DNA of 64,000 nt from Acanthopleura granulata (Eukaryota > Mollusca > Polyplacophora > Chitonida > Chitonidae), in NCBI GenBank assembly GCA_016165875.1, contig JABBOT010000002.1, forward strand, positions 16,822,363 through 16,886,362, in the 5' to 3' direction. Under the pieces are notes generated by a model. The model was given only the letters and a program-made list of their open reading frames with translations, did not search any database and was not told the DNA's origin. A program made the translations under genes and the position numbers. Of the stretch, positions 48,496 through 61,500 are shown piece after piece (positions within the stretch are counted from its first letter, which is position 1; each line of letters begins with the position of its first letter).

Positions 48496-51400
48496 AGCAT
48501 TCAGTATTGCATATCATCTACCCTAGATAATGTGCTCAGATAGAGCCAAACCTGAGCACCTCAACTGAAGAGCTGCTACACTTATGTGCTAATACGCCTT
48601 CCTGGATATCAAATAATGGAGGCAATTTTGAAGCTGGATCTATATTTTTTGCATGAAGCTCTCCAAATTCATACTGTATCTTAATCTATCACTCAATATG
48701 GTTAACAAAAATCCATATTCAATACACATGCAGACGAATCTTAAGAGCCTAAGTCCAAAGCCACAGGATTGCCTTGGTGTCTGTCTAGTCACAGGTTCAA
48801 ATCCAAGCCAGGCCATGACTAAAGCTTTCACATAACTTTTTAAGCTGGCAGTTTAATGAGGAGGGGTAGAATAATACCTTGTTGGCCCCATATCACTAAG
48901 AAGTCCGTAATAGGGTACAGGGTTTCAGTGAGGTAGCACTATAAATGATAAACCTGTGTCCAGCCTGCTACAAACACACATTATCATGATATGACCCCAT
49001 GTTAAACCTTGAAGAAGAAATCTGTTCTCTACTTGAACAAAGGCTTCATATAAATGGACAACAGAATTCAGGTTTAATACTTGATGTTCAGGAAGAGCCA
49101 TCACAAAAAACAAACAACTTCACTTGTGACAGCCTATGTAGAGGTTTATGTGTTGTCTTGCATGTAGGCCTTAACTCAAGTGCATATGGCCCATGTTAAA
49201 CGAAAGTAGGCCTGGTGGTTGCTGTCTAGATAAGGTGCACATTTAACCACTGTGAGCTGTGCAAAGCCCAAGAGACATACAATTGCCTGTAAATGTGTCA
49301 AGTAATAGAATCCATGTTAAATGTTTTCAACTGATCTCATGGTAAAAAATTCCAATGGCCACCTTAAAAAAGCACATGGCACTAATGCAAAATAGAAGAG
49401 GGCTAGAGTGTCAGCTGGTGCATGTTGAAATAAAAAAGTGGTGTCAAGAGACAGGGATAGAAGTTGGACAAAAAACAAATGACAAAAGGTAATTGAGAAA
49501 AGTAAAGAAGTCACCAGTTTTTCCAGAAAGACCTAGAACACAATGTTGTATTGAGGAGAGGTTTGGTAAAAGAGCTTTTAAAATGTATAATTGCAGAAAA
49601 TATTATCAAATTTACAAATTAAAAATGTTATCATACCCATACCGATCATGGGACAAAATCTACAGAATGATTATCAGCCTTTGTAATGGCACCTTTTTTT
49701 TTTCAACAAACGTGTGTACACGTCTTTGGAATCACACACACTGCAAAAGTGAAAGCAAGATTTGTAAATAAAGTTCAAAAACTGAGATGATCAAAGAGCT
49801 GTTCGATTTTTAAAAGCACCAGTCCCACAAAAGAACATGTGCGCACGTGTTCTCAATGGAGCAAATTGTTGGAGTCTATAATGGTTTTGTATTGAGATTT
49901 ACACGAGGTCTGGATAATGGACAGCTCGGGCTCGTTTAAGAGACAGATCTTGTACAATGATGACGTTAAAGATGAAGATGTTTTGGATGTGAGTCACACG
50001 GCCAGGCACCTCTTTGCCAGCTAACTCCAAGGTTTCTCCCATAAAAGGTGTGCGTGTCAGCTGGGCTCATGGGGACCAGCATGCCGACATGTCTTTATAA
50101 ATTCATTTCTGTCAGTTTACTGAGTGACTGATGAGGCGATTGAGAGACAGATGAGCTAAAAAACGGATTTAGACACTTCAACATGGCCAGTTTAGAGTGG
50201 AGATAAAAGCAGTTCAGCTTTGAACCAGTAATTAATCATGGGTACCATTGGCGCCATCAAGCCCCCCCCCCCTCGTTCTCTTAACCCCCCCGTTTACCTG
50301 TAATGCTAATCAAGGTGTACCAGAGTTTAAAACCAGGTATCTCTCATGTGTAACGTATTCTTACTGATTCACAGCCTGAGGCTGCAGGTCAGTGCACAAA
50401 TTAAGATCTTAAAACCTGCATACATCGATGCTTCCAGCTCCAACATCAAGTGAAAATTCGACCCCTATTATAATTACGCAAATAATTACAATTCGTCAGC
50501 ATTCTGAGCCTATTGTACACGACACCTCTAATCACCCTGTTGACCTTCTTTCGGAGATTATGTAAACGCCTTGGTCCTTGAAGCCATATCATTTCGCATG
50601 TCATCGCCTACAGTTTCTGCTGGTTCATAGCAAGCTCCATGTGCCTCTGATCCTGCGCAGATTATGATGACAGCAGTCTGTATTTTACTCACGAGGTCTG
50701 ATTGATTGACAGATAACAAGCTCACGACTTGTCACTAGACCAACACCTGCAGCTATATAAGTCTGTGAAAAACTCTGACCGACTGGATGCCTCCACAATG
50801 TCATGGTTATACCTGCACTGTGTTATGGTATACGCATCAAAAGTCTGGCTTCAAAGACTACATACATGTGACAAAGATGAAACCTTGTTAATGATGGAAT
50901 CAAATTCGTGTAGTGGTTTACAAACATGTTTTTCACGTGAAGTGCTGGTGTCAAGATAGTTGTACATGCACTTGTGAAGCATAGTTTTCAAGACTTACAC
51001 ATCTTAACATAACCTGACACTCTGCCTTAACATTCAGAACAAGAACAAAGGTAGAGGGGCACTGAATGATTAGCTGGGTATCAGTTCAGTGTGATTTAGT
51101 GGGGCGATAGTTTTGGTGTCGTCAGCATGGCATTTCACTGAGGCAGCGTCACAAAAGACAGTCATGGCACTATCACAACCCTCTCTGTAATAATAAAAGC
51201 TGAGAAATTAGAGACTTATTGACAGGTAGATAATACACCCAAATCCAGTTCACTAAACGCAGATACTGAGGTGATGTAGACACCAAAGTTAGCGCTGTGT
51301 GTATGTATATGCGTGTCACACACTGAACGAGACCAGAGGGGAATGACAGATAAACTCAAAAATATCAAGGTCGTGAGCAAGGAGTACCTTAACACTTGTT

Positions 51401-54400
51401 CAATAGCCTTACCTTTACACTTACTCGCATGCAGTTCAAACAAAGATCCTTTAACCGAGGCTTAGTCTCATCTCGCCAAGTTTTACTACAATCACGACAG
51501 TTTGAGGCACAGTAATATAGCTTATAAAACTTTAACATGAATCAGTCTCTATATTCATTCAAGAATGAGTGTAGTCTAGTTTTTTCCCCCTTGACCTCAG
51601 ACAAACATGCATTTAAAATCACACCTAGTACTTACAACTGGAGTCCTGCTATAAATGAAGGTCACACAATGAAGTGATTGTAGGGGTCTTAGACTAAAGG
51701 TTGTGGTACTGGTAGAAACGAGTTAGTCAAGAATGATTTACATTCAGAGATATTTTTTGGGGGGGGCTGAAATTGTGTTAATGAAAAGCTCAGGCCGTCT
51801 GGTCCTTCTTTCCAGACGAAAGAGAGCCGTATTTCACTGGGCGTTACCATCTTCAGTCTGTCCACAGACAGCTGAATTACAACATCAGACAAATGCAGAA
51901 ACCTCTTGTAAAGTGCACTCATAAATAAATCTGGGGGCTGCTTTCATGGACGTACAGCATCTGGCTTCCTGATGAGAGTTTTCACAAATGTTCTCTAACT
52001 ACATGTATCAGGTTTATCTTCAAAATGTACTACCTATACTCACTCTTCTCCCAGTTTTTTGAATTAACCTTTGGTACCCAAGGTCAAGGTTACATGTAAA
52101 TGCATGTTCTTTACAGTCATGTAATGCAACAGGTTTTGGAAGATGGCCACGTTGATGAGGCATGCTGCTGGATTACCACCGCTCAGCAATGATGGGACAG
52201 TCTCTTTTGCACCCTTGCACTTGTGTTGTTCATTGTTTATCAAGCCATGATAACATCTACACTGGATACCAATGCCATGTAATGGGTGCATCATCACCTC
52301 AGCAAGTTATCAGCATTAAGAATATTACCAAATACCAGATTAATCATCAAGACAACCCTCTCCTTCTTATCCGGGTTTCATTACATCACATGAGATGTAA
52401 CAATTACCAGTGACTCTACTGATGCAGAACAAGATTTACATGTACATAAATGAAAGACAGCATACAGGTTCCTGTATGTGTAAAATGCTCTGGGGTAAAG
52501 TCCTCCTAGTATCATCAAATCAACTACTTATTCAAGCCAAAAAATGCTCAATAGCTACACTTTCAGTATATTAAACAGCCAAAAATATGTCCATGTAATA
52601 TAGACTCGTGTCAAAAAATAAATTCTCAAATTTTCTCACAGTAGTAAACTTTCATGTACTTTTATACCATGCATGTGTTAACCATCAACAGCATCTAAAC
52701 AAACAAAATATACAAAACCAAAAATCTTAAAATGAATCTTGATTAAATTTGGTTTAACAGTTCAGGAGATATCTTCCAGGCAATTGGAGGCCAATCAGCA
52801 TGGCTAACACATGATAAAAATGACAAATTGATGCATACGTGGAGGTTTCGAAGTCTTATCAGTTATTACAGTCATCATATGAGATTTTTATTAAATTTGG
52901 TTCAAGAGATATCTTGCAGAGAAGCAGCAGACAATATAATATCGCAAACGTGATCAAACAGATTGACCAAATTATTACAGGTTCGAAAATCTGGTAAGTT
53001 ATTAAAGTTCTGATAAGAATTCTTGAAACCAAATTTGAAGCAGTTCAGACCTTATTTTTCCAGACAAGCTCTGGCAATGGATGCTGGACATCACATATAC
53101 AGCAGCTCTCCTCTAACAGAATGATCTTTGCATTTGAGATTTTCTTATTATGTACATGTAAACTATGCAACATCCAATATTACATTGTCTCACTCTACAA
53201 CTAAAAGGAAACATTTGGCACATTTGCAATATTCGACCACACCAATGTGGTTCCTAATTCTGCACGCAATAACTTCATAGCTGGTCTTTGTTCCAATGTT
53301 ATTGGAATGCAATGCAAGGAGGTTAACTAAATGCATGTTCTTGATACATACATCTATGATCCCATATGATGAATACATATATCATATGTCCACTTCAGTT
53401 TCTTGCACATTCAAGTTCCAGCCCACCCTGAAAGGGATTCTCAAACCTTGACCTTTCCCTGAATTTTTAGTCCTGTTATGAATGAAAGCTAATTACGCTG
53501 ATTAGTCACATATTCCTAATTATTAAGATTAAAGGAAATTGCAGCCATCTTTCTATGGGAGACATTAACTATAAGGCTAACAGAAGAGTGTGTACATCTC
53601 CTCTAGGCAATGTGACCTTATCTTCTCTGAAAGCCATTGTCTTGTACAGCGAATGATGCAGATGGCTTTCGGCCCACAAGAAATCTTATAAGAACGTGTG
53701 GGTGGTATCCTCAGGCAGTCAGGCATATGGTATTGACACACAAAATCAGAACAACCACTGTTAATACAATGTATCCTACATGTAACTTTGATGAACATTT
53801 ACAATGAACAACATTTATTTATTTCAAACTGATCATAATTCAGCAGGCCAAGTTGTACTTGCAGTTGTCTGATACTCAATAAAATAACCAATGTCTAACC
53901 AACCAATCTATCATTGCTTGACCTTCAGTAAGGTCAAGTCTGTCCTGCTGTTTGTAAGGCTGTACCTGCCTGACAGGCCATAAGATCAAAACAATAGCAG
54001 TGACAGTACAGAAAGCTGTCAAACAGATTCTGTATTTTATTAGCGAAAGTGAAAAAAATTCCTTGGCATAACAAAAATGTCTTCTTGACTGAGTGCAAAA
54101 GAGTCTACAGTATGTTGTATCTAGATTCATGCATACAGGTTTTTCACTGGAATATCTACCAAGTGCCCAGTAACCAACCAGTATTCATCTAACAAGGTCA
54201 TTAATGCCAAACAAAGAAAAAAGAAAGAAAAAAACCCAGAAAAGAACTAAACAAACAGGAGCATTTATTCTAAAAATTCATGGTTTGTTCTAGATACCGA
54301 AAAATTTTGTACAAGTCCAATTTCTACTGGTAATATACACATATACTGGACTGTCATATGATGGCTGGGGTGTCCTATATTATTTCAAAATGTCAGCACT

Positions 54401-57400
54401 ACTGACGGTTTCGCAGGTGCAGGCACAAAAGGAATTTAAACATAACCATGTATATGGTTGTGACACAAGCTGAACTATCCATCCACTAGTAAGCAGCATT
54501 ACAACAAAATGATCACTGCCTGTCAAAGCAACAATACCTATTAAACACATCTCATCTGGGACAATCTGAGCTTGTTAGCAATGTCAGCTGAAGATGTAAT
54601 CTAGGAGAACCAGTCTTAAGGCCAGGAGGTAAAAAAATTAATCACAGCTACCATGACTATTGTTTACAAGGCAAAAGTTAGCTGGGCCCTCTTATGTGAC
54701 ACACTGAATTACTTCCTTCAGAAGAGATCTTGTGTTTCAGTGGCAAAACAATGGAATTTTTATTCATGGTCGAGGGAAGATTTCAGACAAACATGTCATT
54801 ATTGTGCATAGTTTGAAAGACAAATGTCATATTGATGAACAGTGCACTTCTGTTTGAACCTTACAATATAATTCATACGCGTTTTTCTACACGCAAATGC
54901 AATACAGCTGTACACCTGTTTCCAGCAAGGCCTTTATGCTGGTCCAGTTCATATGAACCATTTAACTATTAATAACCCCCATTTTGTAATTTTTAATGTC
55001 TACTGACAACTCGCTCATTATTAATAATATTACCTAATGGCAGAGTTTATCATAGGTCTGCTTTATGCCAGCATACATGCCAGGATGTACAATGTACACA
55101 CTACACCCATCGTCTTTGTACACTATAGTACAAGCCACAAATTAAGCGAGCATTCATGCTGATTAACACATGAAAAAAGCAGCATACTTGGCCAGATTAG
55201 CAGTTGACAAATGTTAGGTTTTAAACCAATGTAGTAGGCAATCATATTCTTGAACATAAACACAATAACATCAGCACTAAATGGCTGGTTATAAAAAATC
55301 CAACACACAAGAAGAACATACTTCAACAATTAACCTTTTGACCAGTAGTATAGTATATGGATGAATTTATGGTTAAACCCTTCTCATGCATGCATCACAC
55401 AACAACGCTTGGCTCTACATGGAAATATTCTCATGCCATAAATCACCTGAAAAAAAGTTTGCCTATACAGTCTTTTAACTAACAAGACTTTCCAGTGTTT
55501 GAAATGCTGCAAGAAATCCAGGTATGGCAGTACACATACATGTATATTTCCTTGTTGCAGCCTCAAAATGCTTAAACCACAGGTAGACCGAGGTAATGGA
55601 TAATCAGCACTAAGCACATTTGGAGTTTTGGGCCATCTTTTCCAGCTGTCAGCTTAACAAGTCTTCAGGCTGAATTAGGCCATGTGTGCATAGCATGTGA
55701 GAAAAACTTCAACAAGGGCTTGATTACAAGGGCCGATTTTAGAAAGCATCTCTATGTATTCTCAAACCAGATAGCATCAAAGTCTTCTACTTCATCCATT
55801 AAAACGCTTGCACTGGGTGAATAAATTTAGGTGAATTTGTGAGGTTGAATTTGTGAGATTGAATTTGTGAGATTGTATGCAGTGCTCTTTCAAATTGAGC
55901 ATAATAATGTTAATGTGACAAATTATTTCTAATCATGAGCATGTGTCCGTTAGTTGTTAACAGACACATGCTGCGGACTACAAAATGGATAGAGCTTATT
56001 CCTTGACAAACCTGAATAAGAATATTCAACAGTGATAACGGTAAACAGGCAGCTAACTGTCATGAAAGCTCTGCATGTCCATAAAACAAAAGTGTGCAAC
56101 AACGCGAGGCAGAAAAATAAATGGGAACAGAAGAAAATTGACAGTTCACATGAGTTCATCTCAGTCTGTGTAGTTTATGAGGTCAACAAACGCATCTTGA
56201 CATCTGCAGTGTTATTGAGGTAATGAAAGAACAAAAAAAAAAAAAAAAAAGAAAACAAAACTGAAAAGGAAAACAACCTACATGCACTAATAAAGCAAAT
56301 GCAAGTAGGCCAGTATGTCAACGTTCAAGCACGAACGTTTATGTACGAATGTAATCAATATTCATACATGTAGATGTCTCAGAATGAACAAGTGAACAGT
56401 TTGCTTCACCTATCTAATCAATACATCTATAAAAAAAACTGCTAACAAATTTCTCATTATGTGTCAACAAAATCAGCTCCATCCTTTGTGAGAACTAAAC
56501 ATGTAAGGATAAAATACATATATATGTTGTAATAATCCTGCACACCAAAGTTTCTAAGACACATGTATATGTGAAAAAATCTAAAATCATTTGATGCCAC
56601 TTTTAGCAAAGGTGAAATACCAACATGCTTATAAAAGTAAACAACCAGGTAATTAAAAAGTTAAAATCTCATTTCTTAATCTTTATTGCTTCTTAACTAA
56701 GAGGAAAAAACTCTGATCTAATCAAAGGTTTAGATTTGTACATGAGAACATGTATAGCTCTTTAGTCTGACACACTCCTCAACACCTTGGTAATAAAAAG
56801 ATGAGAAATTCTGATATAACATATAAAAAAAAAATTTTTAAAAATCAAAAACTGACAGAGAAGATTGATCTTTTAATCAGTTTAGTACATGAATTTAATT
56901 TGGACATGAAGCAAAAACATTTTATCTCTCTTCTTCAAGTATAAGTACAGAATCTAAAACATGTAATACACAGATAGTTTCATGTCTGCCACATACCGGA
57001 AACATTCCACACTTTAACAACTAAACTTCATGAAATGATACATATACCACATTAAAGACGAGAAATCACTTTGGTGGTTCCAAACTTGGGGAATTTTTTA
57101 CGAAGAAAATGTAAGTATTTTAGAGCTTTCAATGTGTATCTAATGAAACGAATACACTATCATGATATCTGTGACTTCTGCAATATAAATGATATCAACA
57201 TGATAATTCATCAAACACTGTACCATGGCCTAATCAGTCTACAGATATGCAAGTAGGACAAGGTTGGTAGCTCAGATGATAACATGGATACATATACACC
57301 TACATGCAGCTCACATAACCTGTTCTGAACTTAACAGTAGCATGTTTCACTTTCATCAACGCAGCACTGCGCACATCAAGGATACGTCAAACAAATGTTT

Positions 57401-58440
57401 TAATAACATTCAGCATCTTGACAGCATCTTGAAAGGGTTCTACAATGAGTAAAGCAGCATGCCACACGTCACACAAAATTTGCACCATTTTTTTTAACAA
57501 TATTTGTAATGATTTCTTTTATTTGACTGGTGTGCATATGCAGGCAAACTACACTGTATTACCTTGTGACACTTCCTTTGCTCAATTTACCCACAAAACA
57601 TTCTTAATAAAATCTGACATTTAACATATATTTCCCATGTCATTTTTGGGTAGGCAGGGTGATTATAATTGGGTGGAGAAGAGACTAGCAATTTGAGCCA
57701 ATTACTGCACAGAGACTGGAAGGCAATGTGATGGAGACCAAAGTAAAAAGTACATGTGCAATTTAAGTTGCACTCTTAAATGATGCGGAAACATTTTTAG
57801 TGAACTACGGTAAGACATGTTTACAAGAATGACTACGGTTACAAATTAAAATTTTTCCGGGATTGGATTATTTTTGTCTGCAGGACACTGGAATGAACTG
57901 TGCTGTGAACTGAATTTGCAACAGCAACAAAAATCTTGTCCATACATCTACAAACATACTGTATACTTTGTCACTTATATGAGTGGTCAGGTTTATGAGT
58001 GGAGGGAGCCTGAGGTTTTCTGACAATAGCAATACAATGGGTTATTTAACCACATGTTTATTATTTCCACACATATAGCCAACAGTTCCAAATACATCAT
58101 TTTCATCACATCCCAGCATTACTACCTTGTATAAAAGCAGACTAAAAAAAAACCCCATTTGCTGACATCCATTACAGACTCTGCAAACCTTCACAATCAG
58201 CTGCTGCCACAACAATCTACTAAGAGATCCAACTGATTTCCCCATTAACACTTGTAAACTTCCCTGCACTCTTTACTCAGATATAGGAACTTTTTGTATA
58301 AATGCTGTATTACAATAAACAGACTTAGCTACATTTATGTGCAGTTTGCCTCACTGCTAAAATTCAAAAGATGAACTCAATGTCTCACATATATCAAAAA
58401 CCATTAATACAGGTTAGCTAAAGTTCGACCACACACTCAC
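48496..58440 (-). other. Long stretch without recognisable gene
   Basis: AT-rich, with homopolymer runs (C-run near 50265, G-run near 51760, A-run near 56235). A 15-bp triplet repeat of GAATTTGTGAGATTG lies at 55832-55875. A 47-codon minus-strand frame (50042-49899, MGETLELAGKEVPGRVTHIQ at its start) is isolated and not supported. Probably intron if exon A belongs to PDE3. Confidence 0.45.
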
Positions 58441-58586
58441 CAGAATATCCTGTACTGCGTCAAGCAGGTCTTCCAATTCCAGACTCTTGGACTTGCTATG
58501 CATGATGGGGGCCAACATAAGGTATTCCTTGGGGACACAGCACTGGGGTGGGATGGGGGCAGAGTGCTCGAGGGACCTACCCTGCC
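58441..58586 (-). CDS. Unrecognised exon candidate A, phase-compatible with PDE3
   Basis: 146 nt bounded by a good acceptor (GGTTATCTCACAG) and a strong donor (ATTCTG|GTGAGTGTG), ending in phase 0. One long open frame: QGRSLEHSAPIPPQCCVPKE, then YLMLAPIMHSKSKSLELEDL and LDAVQDIL. The second half looks like an amphipathic acidic helix. If it is a first exon, translation could start at MLAPIM or at MHSKSKS; Kozak contexts are poor. It sits in a GC-rich patch (58441-58870). It could be an upstream PDE3 exon or belong to another minus-strand gene extending past 64000. I do not recognise the peptide. Confidence 0.5.
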
Positions 58587-61500
58587 CTGTGAGATAACCA
58601 AGGCAGGTGTGTGGGGTGCAAGGATGCTAGAGATGGAGAAATGCCTCAGGTCTGTCTGCTCTTCATGCTAGCTAGCCACTGGCTCTAGCTACATCACCTC
58701 CTCACCACAAAGAGAGTCTGTCTGCATGTCCTACCACTTTTCCACAAGTCTCAATAGGCTCCAGGCCACTGAAGGCAGTGGCGGTTGTGGCGGCAGAGAC
58801 AGCAGCACAGGGCCTGGACTGGGTAGATATCTCTGTCACTCATAAGCTCTCACACACACCACATTCAGGCTACACGGAACCCTATTCACACTTGTTACCA
58901 GTGCCGAATGCCAGAGTCACGCTTGATCACTGAGCAGCCAATGATACCGCGTCTAACTCTAAACCTCCACACCACCAGTACCATGGATGCTGTCTGGCAG
59001 TAGACAAGTTTAACAACTGGCCAAGCGCCTGCAACTGCCAGCCCTGGACCCCTCACTGAAACAGTGTTTTGGAAAGGTGTCAGTCTAACACTTCCTCTTC
59101 CCAGGTCTCTTGCTGTTCGGTCTGATCAACTACTCCCTAACAGACTATGATATCCAGTTTGACATGTGGTCTGTTTTTTCTTCCCATTTTGATGGACACG
59201 ACTGTAGATCAGTAGGAAAATATATCACTGAAACCTTTGTTACACTGGAGACCTGCACGAAAACCGATCAACCATAAACAGTTAGTACATTCTTCTTGTT
59301 TTTTCTCCTTTTCAACTAGACGTGTTTTTATTTCTTTTTATTTGCCCCCGTGACCAGTAGGCCAATATGTCTGGATAATGCTTACTGTATATTCAGTTAT
59401 CAGGGAAGATAAAAAAAACTCCAAAGCAATCAGGGGAGGATCATGTACATTAACAAGGACTCGGAGACATTTATAAACTTCATATTGAGGTTAGGAGTAA
59501 CATGGACAAAAATACATGCATGAGAGTTGATTTTTATCTTGATACAGAGCAATCAATTCATGTCATTCTCATGGTTGACATTTCACCAGCTTAATTAACC
59601 TAAGTAAATCAAGTGCAAATTACATTAGAGATGACAGATTTTTGGAGGCTGTAGATCCAGGTGTCTTTCAAGACATCAGGTTCACTTTTAAATTCCATTG
59701 TAATGTGACAGACCACTTTTATTTTAAGAGTTAATTATGTCAATTTCCACATTTTCCCCCTGTACATGGTACATATCTGATTGCTGCTTGGAAACCATAT
59801 GCTTTTATTTACTGATCAACTTAAATTTAACTTATGTATTCATAATGCCATTCTCCAAGATGTTATAACATATTCGCAGAAGTGCCCCAAACAGGTAAAC
59901 AGTGGCTTTTGGTACACATGGAAGTTTAAAACTCCCTGAGGATTAACTCAGGCCACCCAGCCCTTACATGAGGCTTTCATGCTTGATAAGTTGTGGCCTT
60001 ACGTTGGAGGCTTTGTCAAGTGCCTGTCCTTAATAGCGACACACAAGTCTGTCTCTGAGACACCCTACTACAATGAAATATAAACATGAGACATAAAAAA
60101 ACATGCAAGAAACAGCATACACGCAACTGTGACACAGCAATCTCAAAAACATCTGACCAAATGTGTGGTTCGCAAGAGTTGGTTCTTTACTTTCCACAGG
60201 GGTACAGAATGTTTTGCATATCAAACGTCCCCCATCCAAAACGAGAACCTCTCCAAACCAAAATAATTGAAACAATAAAAAAAAAAAAAAAACAGTAATA
60301 ACTTCCTCAATATGCCTTTTCTATTCCATTTCAAATTTCCCTGGGTGCTATCAGCGCTTTTTGCCCTGCACTTCTTCTAAAAAATACAGATCAATGCACT
60401 TAAAAACCGTTAGCCTTATGTTAGCGTAAAAGCCTTTCATAAAATTTAACTCCAACGACCCCAATGACCTTGAAGAAAAAGATCAAGGTCAATGAAAATC
60501 AACAGGGTTTGTCCTCGCACTAGTGTGTAAGTGTGGTGTGTAAGTTAGGTGAACTTGGGCTAAAGCGTTCTAGAGATAAAGCGTTTACGAGGAATATGGA
60601 CAGACAAACGGACCGTTCACCCCTTGTCCAAAATTGGCTGAGGAGTAAAAAGCCCTTGTAATGCATCTGTATGCATGTCATGAACGTGAAATGTTACCGG
60701 AGTACAGCTTTGTCGCAAATTCTGAAGCGTGGAAGATGATGTCATTTGGCAACACAAGTCTTCATCCCGATACAGATAGCACCAGGTGTGCCACAATTGA
60801 ATCCTGGTCCATCAAATTCACTATGACTGGCTAAATATCTCGTAATACAGGCTGTCATTGGCTAATTACTCAACCCACTGCTCATGTTGTTTGAGCAGCT
60901 CTCCTGATAATCTCTAAGCCAATCTACCCAGTTCCTGATATCACTAGCTCATCGCGAGTACATCTTGATTACTATGGCTGACACTCGGAGATCAAGTGAA
61001 TTGTGATCTGCCCACGTGTGTGTGGGGAACAGCACATTTCTTATCTGTGGGCCAAACCTCCTACAGACCTAATCCACCCCCTTGTCCAATACAAAGGCAA
61101 TACTGGTAAAAGAAAAATGAATTTCTGTACTTCAACATAAAATACGACATTTCTTTTTGTTCCCTTGATTTAGACAATTTCTTCGTTTGAGCTAACATTT
61201 TGATTACATATGGGAGGCACATGTGTAGAACACATAAAATCCGTTATCAATGAGCTGTTTCTTAAGACACACAAACTATACTCCATTCACATAAGTTTAT
61301 AAATGCACAATGATCAATCTTGCAGATTAAAGTTTCAATGTAGTCAAATACAATAAAGTTCATGATATTGGCATATGAAGTCTGTAAAATGAGCCAGGTG
61401 TCCATGGTTCAACACTGAGCAGGTACAAAAGGTTGTCACAAGGTTGACGAGTTACAGTATATAAAACTTTTTCAATGAAGTCCTACAAGGTTCTCCTTCT

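Noticed and set aside
48794..48804. B-box-like GGTTCAAATCC on the plus strand
   Set aside because: No A box at the expected distance and no SINE body recognised; kept out of the feature list.
49899..50042. 47-codon minus-strand frame starting MGETLEL
   Set aside because: No convincing acceptor or donor, not in phase with a known exon, no family recognised.
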